A stretch of DNA of 64,000 nucleotides, from the NCBI RefSeq assembly GCF_041080675.1, contig NZ_CP163520.1, positions 4,712,001-4,776,000 of the forward strand. The letters run 5' to 3'. Shown piece after piece: positions 1 to 10,200 of this stretch (position 1 is the first letter of the stretch; each line of letters opens with the position of its first letter). The position numbers were made by a program, and so were the translations under genes. Under the pieces are notes generated by a model. It searched no databases. It was not told the DNA's origin and saw nothing but the letters and a program-made list of their open reading frames with translations. The stretch is from Streptomyces sp. cg36. Lineage in GTDB: Bacteria; Actinomycetota; Actinomycetes; Streptomycetales; Streptomycetaceae.

Positions 1-1
1 G

Positions 2-2038
2 CCGGACAACGCAAGTGAGGTGACCGCCGCCGGAATCGCCCGGCTCGCCGGGGTCGGCCGCGCGGCCGTCAGCAACTGGCGGCGCCGCCACGCCGACTTC
101 CCCAAGCCCGTCGGCGGCACCGAGACCAGCCCCTCCTTCGCCCTGGGCGAGGTCGAGCAGTGGCTGCGCGACCAGGGCAAACTCGCCGAGGTCCCGCTGC
201 GCGAGCGGGTCTGGCAGCAGCTGTCGGGCCACCCCGCCGGGGCCGTGACCGCCCTGGTCCACGCGGGCCGCGTGCTCCTTCTCGTACGGGACGACCCGGA
301 GGGCTGGCGCCGGCTCGCCGCGCTGGGCGACGCCGAGCTGGCCGAGCGGCTGCCGAGGGCGCTGGACGAGTCCGTTCACAGCGGCCCTGTGAACACCCCC
401 GCCCCGGTGCCGGGTGAGCTCGCCGCGTCCGTGCCGCTGCTGCGCGGCGTCGGGGAGCTCGCCGCCGAGCTGGGCGCCCGGCAGACCTTCGAGTTCCTGC
501 TCGGCCGTCACCTCGACGCCAACCCGCGCCAGTACACGCTCACGCCCCCCGGCCCCGCCGAGCTGATGGCCGCGCTGGCGCTGGGGTCGCAGGCCGCCTC
601 GGTGCTGGACCCGGCGTGCGGCACCGGCACCCTGCTGCGGGCCGTCCCGCACGCCGAGTCGGTGTACGGGCAGGACACCGACCCCGAACTCGCGGCGCTC
701 GCCGGGCTGCGGCTCGCCCTGCACGGCGCGGCCGACGTGCGCACCGCCGCCGCCGACTCGCTGCGCGCCGACGCCTTCCCTGGCCTCGCCGTGGACGCGG
801 TGCTCTGCCACCCGCCGTTCAACGAGCGCAACTGGGGCCACGACGAACTGGGCTACGACCCGCGCTGGGAGTACGGGCTGCCCGCGCGCACCGAGTCCGA
901 ACTGGCCTGGGTGCAGCACGCCCTGGCCCGGCTGCGCGAGGGCGGCACCGCCGTCCTGCTGATGCCCCCGGCCGCCGCCTCCCGCCGCTCGGGCCGCCGC
1001 ATCCGCGCCGGGCTGCTGCGCCGGGGCGCGCTGCGGGCGGTGATCGCGCTGCCCGCCGGGGCCGCGCCCCCGTACGGCATCCCGCTCCAGCTGTGGGTGC
1101 TGCGCAAGCCCGGCGCGGGCGTCCAGGCGGCGCCCGAGCTGCTGGTGGTGGACGCGGCGGGGCTGCCCGGCGCCGCCGAGGCCGGGCGCGGCAAGCTGCC
1201 GTGGCAGAGCGTGCAGAGCGCGGTCCTCGACGCCTGGACGCCCTTCGACCGGGACGGCACCGCCGAGGAGCGGCCCGGGGTGAGCCGGTCGGTGCCGGTC
1301 ATCGAACTCCTCGACGACGACGTGGACCTGGCCCCCGCCCGCCATCTGCCGCCCCCGGCCGCCCCGGGCGGCGCCGACGCGCTGGACGCGGTGCGGGAGC
1401 GGCTCGGCGAGACCCTGCGCCGCACCGCCGAACTGACGCCCCCGCCCGCCGGGGACGTCCCGCATCCCGGCGCCCGGCTGCCGCTCACCACCGTCGGCGA
1501 ACTCGCCCGCGCGGGCGCCCTGGTGCTGCGCTCCGGCGGCGCGGGCACCTCGGCCTCGGGCACCCCGGTCCTGACCGAGCACGACGTGCTCACCGGCGCC
1601 GCGCCCTCCGCCACCCTGCCCGAGGGCCCCGCCGAGGAGCCGGTGCTGACCGAACCCGGCGATGTGGTGGTGCCGGTGCTGGGCGGCGCGGCGGCGGCGC
1701 GGGTGATCGACGCGGAGACGGCCGGGGCGGCGCTCGGGCGCAACCTCCAGCTGCTGCGGCCCGACCCGGCGGCCCTCGACCCCTGGTTCCTCGCCGGGTT
1801 CCTGCGCGGCACCGCCAACAACCGCCAGGCCAGCAGCTACGCCACCACCGCCTCCCGGCTCGATGTGCGCCGGCTCCAGCTGCCCCGCCTCCCGCTGGCC
1901 GAACAGGCGCGCTACGGCGAGCGGTTCCGGGCGCTGGCCGCGTTCGAGGACGCGCTGCGGCTGGCCGGACGGCTCGGCGAGCAGCTGGTGCGGGGGCTGC
2001 ACGACGGGCTGACCGACGGGGTGGTGCGGCCGGAGTAG
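2..2038 (+). CDS. N6-adenine DNA methylase-like protein (HsdM core with HsdS-like tail), 5' end just outside window
   Basis: A GTG at 20 can start the frame, but the frame stays open to the window edge (PDNASE then VTAAG). Base 1 is a G placed to be the last base of a start codon, so the true start is probably an ATG two bases outside the window. Counting from the GTG: residues 1-50 form a DNA-binding head (SNWRRRH, LGEVEQWL). A SAM-binding motif DPACGTG sits near residue 197. The catalytic motif IV reads HPPF near residue 264, where N6-methylases normally have N/D-PP-Y/F. The C-terminal 190 residues resemble one half of an HsdS specificity subunit (NRQASSYATT, LPLAEQARYGERF). No restriction subunit is adjacent. 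Methylase family is fairly certain; activity is doubtful because of the HPPF change. Confidence 0.8.
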   Translation, partial: PDNASEVTAAGIARLAGVGRAAVSNWRRRHADFPKPVGGTETSPSFALGEVEQWLRDQGKLAEVPLRERVWQQLSGHPAGAVTALVHAGRVLLLVRDDPEGWRRLAALGDAELAERLPRALDESVHSGPVNTPAPVPGELAASVPLLRGVGELAAELGARQTFEFLLGRHLDANPRQYTLTPPGPAELMAALALGSQAASVLDPACGTGTLLRAVPHAESVYGQDTDPELAALAGLRLALHGAADVRTAAADSLRADAFPGLAVDAVLCHPPFNERNWGHDELGYDPRWEYGLPARTESELAWVQHALARLREGGTAVLLMPPAAASRRSGRRIRAGLLRRGALRAVIALPAGAAPPYGIPLQLWVLRKPGAGVQAAPELLVVDAAGLPGAAEAGRGKLPWQSVQSAVLDAWTPFDRDGTAEERPGVSRSVPVIELLDDDVDLAPARHLPPPAAPGGADALDAVRERLGETLRRTAELTPPPAGDVPHPGARLPLTTVGELARAGALVLRSGGAGTSASGTPVLTEHDVLTGAAPSATLPEGPAEEPVLTEPGDVVVPVLGGAAAARVIDAETAGAALGRNLQLLRPDPAALDPWFLAGFLRGTANNRQASSYATTASRLDVRRLQLPRLPLAEQARYGERFRALAAFEDALRLAGRLGEQLVRGLHDGLTDGVVRPE

Positions 2039-2148
2039 ATCCGGACCAGCCGGTTCCGTCCCGACGCCCCTGACCTGGGTGGACCCTGACCGGGCGTCAC
2101 CTTTACGCTCTGGCCAGCGATGTACGTACCGCCTTGTCAGGAGCGCAG

Positions 2149-2562
2149 ATGCCGAGCCCCGCGAGCGTGAAGGTGATCACCGTTCGGGTGGTCTTCTCCG
2201 TGCTGGTGGTGCTCACGCTCGGGCTGCTGGCGTGGACGGCGATGCTGCGGCTCGCCATCGTCCGCCGCACCCGGCGCGACTGGCGGCTGTTCTGGGTCCA
2301 GTTGACGGTCAACCTCGGCTGTCTGTCGATGCTGCACACCCACTTCAAGGACACCTGGGTCTCCCACACCGGGATGGCGGTCCTGCTGGTGCAGGGCCTC
2401 GTGGTGGTCGTCCACTACCTGGTCGCCGACACCCACTTCCACCAGCGGAGCCTCCCGTCCCCGCCGCCCCGCCCCCCGGCCGCGCCGTCCCCGCGCATCC
2501 ACCAGGTGCGCGCCGAGCTCGACGAGCTGAGCAGTCTGCTGCGCGAGCAGGAGGGCCGGTGA
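2149..2562 (+). CDS. small membrane protein of unknown function
   Basis: I chose ATG 2149 because AGGAG lies at 2139-2143, five bases upstream. The in-frame TTG at 2134 has no such site. The 137-residue product has about three hydrophobic segments (around residues 8-32, 52-70 and 80-105), a proline-rich stretch (PPPRPPAAPSP) and a charged C-terminal helix (HQVRAELDELSSLLREQEG). I do not recognise the family. Its stop overlaps the start of the downstream Ser/Thr kinase by four bases (GTGA), so the two are probably translationally coupled, and the protein could be a membrane partner of the otherwise soluble-looking kinase. That link is inferred from the overlap alone. Confidence 0.7.
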   Translation: MPSPASVKVITVRVVFSVLVVLTLGLLAWTAMLRLAIVRRTRRDWRLFWVQLTVNLGCLSMLHTHFKDTWVSHTGMAVLLVQGLVVVVHYLVADTHFHQRSLPSPPPRPPAAPSPRIHQVRAELDELSSLLREQEGR

Positions 2563-4052
2563 GCGCCGGACGGGTCGTCGCCGGGCGCTACGAGCTGGCG
2601 GGGCTGCTCGGCCAGGGCGGCATGGGCCAGGTCTGGACGGCGTACGACCAGCGCCTGGACCGCCGGGTCGCGGTGAAGCTGCTCCGGCCCGACCTGGTGG
2701 CGGGCGCGGGGGCGGCCGACGAGACCCGCCGCCGGTTCGTGCGCGAGTGCCGGGTCACTGCGCAGGTCGACCACCGGGGTCTGGTCACCGTCCACGACGC
2801 GGGCAGCGACGGCGACGACCTGTATCTGGTGATGCAGCACGTCGAGGGCGCCGACCTGGCCGACCACCTCGCCGAGCACGAGCCCTACCCCTGGCCGTGG
2901 GCGGTGGCCGTGGCGGCGCAGCTGTGCGCGGTGCTCTCGGCCGTGCACGCGGTGCCGATCGTGCACCGCGACCTGAAGCCGCGCAATGTGATGGTGCGCC
3001 CCGACGGCACGGTCACCGTCCTGGACCTCGGCGTCGCCTCGGTCCTCGACCGCGACACCACCCGCCTCACCCGCACCGGCTCGCCCATCGGCTCCCCGGC
3101 GTACATGGCGCCCGAGCAGGCGATGGGCGGCGCGGTGGGCCCGTACACCGATCTGTACGCGCTCGGTGTGCTGCTGCACGAACTGCTCAGCGGGAACGTG
3201 CCCTTCGCCGGGTCCACCGCCCTCGGCGTGCTCCACCGCCACCTCTACGAGCCGCCGCTGCCGGTCCGCCAGGTCCGGCCGGAGGTGCCCGGGGCGCTGG
3301 AGGCGCTGGTGCTGCGGCTGCTCGCCAAGGACCCGGCGCACCGGCCCGGCTCGGCGCAGGAGGTGTACGAGGCGCTGGCCCCGCTGCTGCCGGGGCGCGG
3401 TGCGCCGTCCGGGCAGCCGCTCGACCCGACGCGTCCGTTCCTGCGCCCGCACGCCCCGTGGCCGGACCGCCCGCCCGCCGCACAGCCCTCCGCGCCGTCC
3501 CCGGCGCACCTGCCGCCCGCCCCTCCCGTCCCGGCCCGCGCCCCCGCACCCGTACCCGCGAACGCGCCGGTGTCCGGTGCCGGGCCGCAGCCCGATGTGG
3601 CGGGGGCGGTCGACGAGGCCAAGCGGCTGCTGGGGGAGGGCCGGATCACCCAGGCCGTGGACGTCCTGGGCGCGATCCTGCCGGCCGCCGCCGCCCGGCA
3701 CGGCGAGGCTTCCCCCGTCGTGCGCATCCTGCGCAAGCAGTACGCGGCGACGCTGCTGGACGACGGCCAGTACGGCCGGGCGCTGCCGGAGCTGCGCCGG
3801 CTCGCCGGGGAGCGGGCCGCCGAGGCGGGCCCGGCCGACGCGCAGGCCCTGGCGTTCCGTCAGGACGTGGCGCTCTGTCTGGAGCAGCTGGGGGACGCGG
3901 CGGCGGCGCTCGCCGAGTACCGCGCGGTGCTGTCCCACTTCGAGAGCCCCTACGGCGCCGGCGACCCGGCCCGCGCGGCGGAGGTCCGCGCCCGCGTCGA
4001 GGGGCTGCTGCGGCTGCCGGGCGGTCGCGGGACGGTCGTGGGGCGCTCTTGA
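2559..4052 (+). CDS. Hanks-type serine/threonine protein kinase with TPR-like C-terminus
   Basis: Starts at GTG 2559, overlapping the previous stop by 4 bp; 497 aa. The kinase domain fills residues 5-270: glycine loop GQGGMGQVW, VAVK lysine, catalytic HRDLKPRN, a DLG in place of the usual DFG magnesium motif, and YMAPEQ. A Pro/Ala-rich linker follows (about 285-345), then a helical region (about 350-490) reading like tetratricopeptide repeats (EAKRLLGEGRITQAVDVL; ALCLEQLGDAAAALAEYRAVL). There is no transmembrane segment and no PASTA domain, so it is probably cytosolic unless tethered by the upstream membrane protein. Kinase assignment is secure; the target is unknown. Confidence 0.9.
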   Translation: MSAGRVVAGRYELAGLLGQGGMGQVWTAYDQRLDRRVAVKLLRPDLVAGAGAADETRRRFVRECRVTAQVDHRGLVTVHDAGSDGDDLYLVMQHVEGADLADHLAEHEPYPWPWAVAVAAQLCAVLSAVHAVPIVHRDLKPRNVMVRPDGTVTVLDLGVASVLDRDTTRLTRTGSPIGSPAYMAPEQAMGGAVGPYTDLYALGVLLHELLSGNVPFAGSTALGVLHRHLYEPPLPVRQVRPEVPGALEALVLRLLAKDPAHRPGSAQEVYEALAPLLPGRGAPSGQPLDPTRPFLRPHAPWPDRPPAAQPSAPSPAHLPPAPPVPARAPAPVPANAPVSGAGPQPDVAGAVDEAKRLLGEGRITQAVDVLGAILPAAAARHGEASPVVRILRKQYAATLLDDGQYGRALPELRRLAGERAAEAGPADAQALAFRQDVALCLEQLGDAAAALAEYRAVLSHFESPYGAGDPARAAEVRARVEGLLRLPGGRGTVVGRS

Positions 4053-4286
4053 ACCGCGCCTGACGCCTGCGGGCCGGGGTATGGCGGCGGACTTCTTCTG
4101 GCAAAAGTCCAGGAAAGTCCGAATCGGACAGACGGAACAACTCCTTCCACTTAAGTAAGGGGTTGCTCAAGCAGCCACCAAGAAAAACCCTGCTGACTGT
4201 CATTTAGGTGCTCTTTACGGACAAGATCGGGCGCGTTTTGTCTCGCGCATATGTCTATACCTTTCTTTCCGTTGGGAGTCGCCCCC

Positions 4287-7200
4287 GTGCGTCCACGTCC
4301 ACCCGCCCGTCCCTCCCCGAGAAGACGGGCCTCGCACGTCCGCCGCAGACAGCGGCGGATCGCGATGTTCCTGCTCACCACCCTCGCGCTGATGCTGACC
4401 ACGCAGCAGGCCATGGCCGACGACGCGCACCTGACCCGGATATCCCTGCCGGGCCTCAGCTCGCTCACCTCCTGGTTCAAGGACCCGCACTGGGGCTCGC
4501 TCCCCAAGCAGCAGGGCGGCACCGCCGCCGGGCACGGCCACCACGCCAGTGCCGCCGCCACCAAGGCGAACAAGGGCAAGGGCCGCAAGCCGGGCAAGGG
4601 CCACGGTGAGCTCGACGCCTACCACCCGTACGCGAAGGCCACCAAGGGCGGCAAGAGCCGCTCGGCCCAGGGCTTCAACGCCCGGACCAGCCACCGCAAC
4701 CCGGGCAAGTCCTCCCGTACCGCCACGGTCTTCGACAACGCGGACGGCACGACGACCCGCCAGGTCGCCCTCACCCCGGTGAACTACCGGGACGACAAGG
4801 GCGACTGGCAGCCGATCGACGTGGACGTCAGAGCGGGCCCCGACCACCGCTGGCACGAGAGCGCCAACTCGCTCGACGTGGACTTCGCCGCCAAGGGCGC
4901 CGACTCCGCGCTGGCCTCCTTCGCCACCGACGGCTCGCACGCCCTCAGCTACGGCCTGAAGGGCGCCGCCGCCGTCACCGGCACGGCGCACGGCTCCAAG
5001 GTCAGCTACCCGAACGTGCTCCCCGACACCGACCTGGAGCTCGCGCCCACCGCGACCGGGCTCAAGGAAGCGATCGTCCTGCACTCCGCGAAGGCCGGGA
5101 ACACCTGGACCTTCCCCCTCGACCTCAAGGGCCTGACCGCCCGGCAGGCCGAGGACGGCTCCATCGGCCTGCTGGACTCGGCGGGCCGGACCGTCGAGCG
5201 CATCCCTTCCGCGTACGCCTACGACGCGAAGGTCGATCCGCGCTCCGGTGACCCCGCCACCACGCACGCCGTCGGCTACCAGCTGGTCCGCGACGGCAAG
5301 GGCACCGCGCTGAAGGTCACCCTCGACCCGCGCTGGCTCCACGACCGCGCCCGGGTCTTCCCGGTCACCGTCGACCCGACCGTCACCGACGGCTGGACCA
5401 CCACGTACGCGGAGTCGGGCGCCCCCGGCGACCACTCCTCCGAGCAGACCGTCAAGGTCGGCTCCTACGACTCCGGCCCGCACTCGGCGGCCTCGTACGT
5501 CAACCACTGGTACAACACGTGGGACGGCACCCACGCCACGGTCACCTCGGCGACCCTGCACCTCTTCGACACCTGGGCCTCCACCTGCACGCCCGAGCGG
5601 TTCGACGTCGCCCTGGTCACCAAGGCGTGGACGCCCACCTCGGTCACCGGCTACCCGGGCCCGTCCTACGGCGCCTCCATCGGCAACGCCACCCCCAGCG
5701 TGCCCAAGGCGTGCGCCAACACCGGCGCCGACCGGACCGTGGGCGACTGGGTCGACGTGCCGCTGAGCACCACCGCGCTCCAGGGCTGGTTCAACGGCAC
5801 CACCCCGGACTACGGCCTCGCGGTCTACGCGGCCACCAACGACGCCCTGCACTGGAAGCAGTTCGGCTCGTTCAACGACCCGGCGCTCGGCCCGTACATG
5901 TCGGTCACCTACACCGGCAACGCGGCCCCGCAGATCTACCAGCAGTACCCGAACAACAACGCGGTCGTCGGCACCACCACGCCCGAGCTGACCGCCTGGG
6001 CCGGTGACGACGTCACCACCACGCCGCAGTACGACTTCCAGGTCTACGACAACACCAACACCAAGGTCGCCGACTCCGGCCTGATCGCGAACGGCGACTG
6101 GACCGTCCCGGCGGGCAAGCTCAAGTGGGGCCAGACCTACTACTGGACGGTCCAGGGCTACGACGGCTCGCTCTACACCCCGGCCGCCGACTGGTACGCG
6201 CTGCAGATCCAGGTCCCCCAGCCGGTGATCACCTCGGGCCTGTCGCAGAACAGCAGCGACCACGGCTTCGACGCCTCCAGCGGCAACTACACCACCACCG
6301 ACACCGACGCCTCCATATCCACCGTCGGACCCAGCCTCGACGTGGTGCGCGACTACAACTCCCGCGACCCGCGCTGGACCGGCTCCTTCGGCGCCGGCTG
6401 GTCGGCCATCCTCGACACCCGCGCCACCGAGCAGTACGGCGCCTCCGGCGCGGTGACCGGCGCGGTCGTGTCCTACCCGAACGGTTCGCAGGTCGGCTTC
6501 GGCAAGAACGGCGACGGCAGCTTCTCCGCCGGCTCCGGCCGCTTCGCCACCTTCAAGTCGGTCACCGGCGGCTACTCGCTGACCGACAAGGACGACACCG
6601 TCTACGCCTTCACCCAGGCGCTGGGCTCCGGCGGCTACGGCCTCACCTCGGTGACCGACGCCAACGGCCGGTCCCTCACCCTCACCTGGAGCGGCGGCCA
6701 CGTCAGCAAGATGGCCTCGGCCGTCTCGGGGCGCGCCCTGAACGTCACCTGGTCCACCCCGTCCGGCGCGCTGGCCGCGCACGTGGCGACCGTGGTCACC
6801 GACCCGGTGGTCGCGGGCAACCAGTCCACCGCGCTGACCTGGACCTACGGCTACACCGGCGACCAGCTCGTCTCGGTCTGCCCGCCGTCCTCCACCACCG
6901 CGTGCACCAAGTACACCTACGCGGCGGGCTCGCAGTACCAGAACGCCTCGCTCGACCTCGGCCCGCGCGCCATGTGGCCGCTGTCGGACGCCTCCGGCAC
7001 GGTCGCCAAGGACGCGGTCCTCGGCAACGAGAACACCCTCGACGCCACCTACAAGAACGTCACCCTCGGCCAGGCGGGCCCGCCGAACGGCGGCACCGCG
7101 GCCGGGTTCAACGGCACCTCCTCCGCGGTGGCGCTGCCCAACGACACCGGCAACAACACCGACTCGGGCGCCCTGTCGCTCTGGTTCAAGACGTCGGCCG

Positions 7201-10200
7201 GGCCGGGCGTGCTCTACTCGTACGCCTCCCAGCCCATCGACGCGGGCAACGCGGCGGGCTACTACACCCCGTCGCTCTACGTCGGCGGCGACGGCAAGCT
7301 GAACGCCGAGTTCTGGTACAGCGGCGGCATCGCCCCGCTCACCACCTCCGCGTCGGTCGCCGACGGCAAGTGGCACCACGTGGTGCTCTCCGCCGCGGGC
7401 AACTCGCAGACGCTCTTCCTCGACAACGCCAAGGTCGGCTCGCTCTCGGGCACCGTCTCCATCAAGAGCGGCACCGCCTTCGGCAAGAACCAGCCGTTCA
7501 ACTACCTCGGCACCGGCTTCCTGGGCGGCAACTGGCCCGACCAGCCGCACCAGAGCAGCACCAGCAAGACCGGCTACGCCACCTACTTCAACGGCTCCAT
7601 CGCGGGCGCCGCCTGGTACGACCGCCCGCTGGTGGCCGCCGACGTCGACGCGCTCTACAGCTACGGCACCCACACCGCCAGCCTGCTGTCGTCCATCACC
7701 CGCCCGTCCGGCAAGACGTACGCGGCGATGGCCTACGACCCGGGCAGCGCGGCGCTCACCCAGCTCACCGACGAGAACGGCGGCGTCTGGAAGCTCGGCG
7801 CCCCCACGGTCACCGGCTCCAGCCAGACCTACCGGGGCGCGGTCCTCGGCGGCGCGCCCGCCACCTACTTCCGCCTCGGCGAGGCGGCCGGGGCGGGCGG
7901 CGCGGCCGACGAGACGCGCGGCGGCACCGGCACCTACAGCAACGTGACGCTGGGGGCCACCGGTCCCTTCGCCGACCAGAAGGCGGCGGCGTTCAACGGC
8001 ACCAGCTCCTGGGTGCGGGTCCCGGACGTCCAGACCGGCAGCACCGCCGCCTCGGCCGAGCTGTGGTTCGCCACCACGCACGGCGGCGCGATCCTGCTGA
8101 ACGCGCAGAACGGGCCGATCGGCGGCACGGTCACCTCGACCACCCCGCAGCTGTGGATCGGCACCGACAACAAGCTGTACGGCGGCTTCTACACCACCTC
8201 CGGCTCCGTCCAGATGGGCACCACCGGCACGGTCACCGACGGAAAGTGGCACCACGCGCTGCTCTCCGCGACCGGCACCGGCCAGACCCTCTACCTGGAC
8301 GGCACCCAGGCGGCGAGCAAGACCGGCACGGCGGCGCTGACCACCGGCGGACGCACCACCGACTACCTCGGCGGCGCCACCACCGGCTCCGGCTGGGCCG
8401 GACTGCCCTACCCGGCGACCGTGTACTTCAACGGCTCGCTGGCGGAGGCCGCCACCTACCGCACGGCGCTCACCGCGCAGGACGCGGCGGCGCACTTCCA
8501 GGCCGCCAAGAACTCCACGGGCCTGCTGCCGGTGTCGACCGTCAAGGTCACCTCGCCGGCCGACGCCACCCTCACCTACCAGTACGACGTCAACCACAAC
8601 AACCGCACGCTGACCGAGACCGACGGGCTGGGCAACACCACCAGCTTCGGCTACGACACCGGCGGCTTCGAGCACACCGTCACCAACCCCAACGGGGCGA
8701 CGACGGTCACCGGCCACGACGTCCGCGGCAACACGGTCTCCACGACCACCTGCCAGAACCAGGCGGCCAACGCCTGCTCCACGGAGTACTTCAGCTACTT
8801 CCCGGACGACACCACCGCGCAGCTCACCACCGCCGACCCGCGCAACGACATCCTGCTGACCCGCCGCGACGGGCGCTCCGCCTCGGAGACGGACAACACG
8901 TATCTGACCTCGTTCGGCTACGACAGCGCGGGCAACCAGACCACCATCACCGGTCCGGCCGTGGCGGGCTTCCCGGGCGGGCGCACCACCACGACCGTCT
9001 TCAGTGACGGCACCGCCACCTACCCGGCGGCCGACGGCGGCAACGTGCCCAAGGGCCTGCCGGTGAAGACCGTCAGCCCCGGTGGCGCGGTCAACTCCGT
9101 GGCGTACCTGAAGAACGGCGACGTGGCCTCGACCACCGACGCCGTCGGCCTCGTCACCTCGTACACCTACGACGGGGTCGGCCAGGTCCTCACCAAGAAG
9201 GTCGTCTCCGACACCTACCCGGCCGGGCTCACCACGTCGTACACGTACGACGCGGACGGCCAGGTCGTGCAGGAGAAGGACCCGCAGCTCACCGACCGGG
9301 TCACCGGCGCGGCGCACGCGGCGGTCTCCAGCACCGGGTACGACGTCGACGGCAACGTCACCTCGCAGTCCGTCGCGGACGCGAGCGGCGGCGACTCCAC
9401 ACGCACCGAGACGCAGACCTACGACGCCTACGACCACCTCGCCACCAAGAAGGACGCCAACGCCAACGCGGGCGCGCCCAACGGCAACACGGTCACCTAC
9501 ACCTACGACAGCCAGGGCAACAAGACCAAGGAGGTCTCCTCGGCGGGCACCGAGACCCGCTACACCTACGACGACAACGGGCAGCTGCTGACCCAGGGCG
9601 TCATGTACGGCGGCGACCCGGCCGACCCGCAGACGCCGTCGCTGCTCACCGAGTCCTCCCGGGCCTACGACCCGGCGGGCCGCCTCGCGTCGGTCACCGA
9701 CGCCATGGGCGCGACCACGTCGTACACCTACACCGACAACGGCCTGACGGCCACCGTCACCAAGAAGAGCGCGGACGGCAGCAGCTCCACCGTGCTCCAG
9801 TCCAACACCTACGACGCCGCCGGCAACGTGGTCTCCACGGCCAGCGACAACGGCGAGACCGTCGTCAACAACACGGTGGACGCGGCCTCCCGCAACACCT
9901 CCACCACCGTGGACCCGACCGGCGTCAACCGCGTCACCAGCGTGTCCTACACGCCGGACGACGAGGTCGCCACCGAGAACAGCCACGACGCCTCGGGCTG
10001 GGACCGCACGATCACCCACGCGTACGACGCGATGGGCAACAAGATCGCCGAGACGCTCTACGGGGACGCCGCCGGGCACCCCAGCGGCTGGTGGAAGCTG
10101 GACCAGTCGTCCGGCTCGACCGTGACCGACGCCTCCGGCTCCGGCAACACCGGCGCCGCGACCGGCGTGACGTGGGACGGCTCCGCCGCGAACTTCGCGG

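Noticed and set aside
2..4052. BREX/Pgl-type phage defence (methylase plus kinase)
   Set aside because: No PglZ phosphatase, no BrxC/PglY ATPase and no matching kinase architecture. Adjacency alone is not enough.
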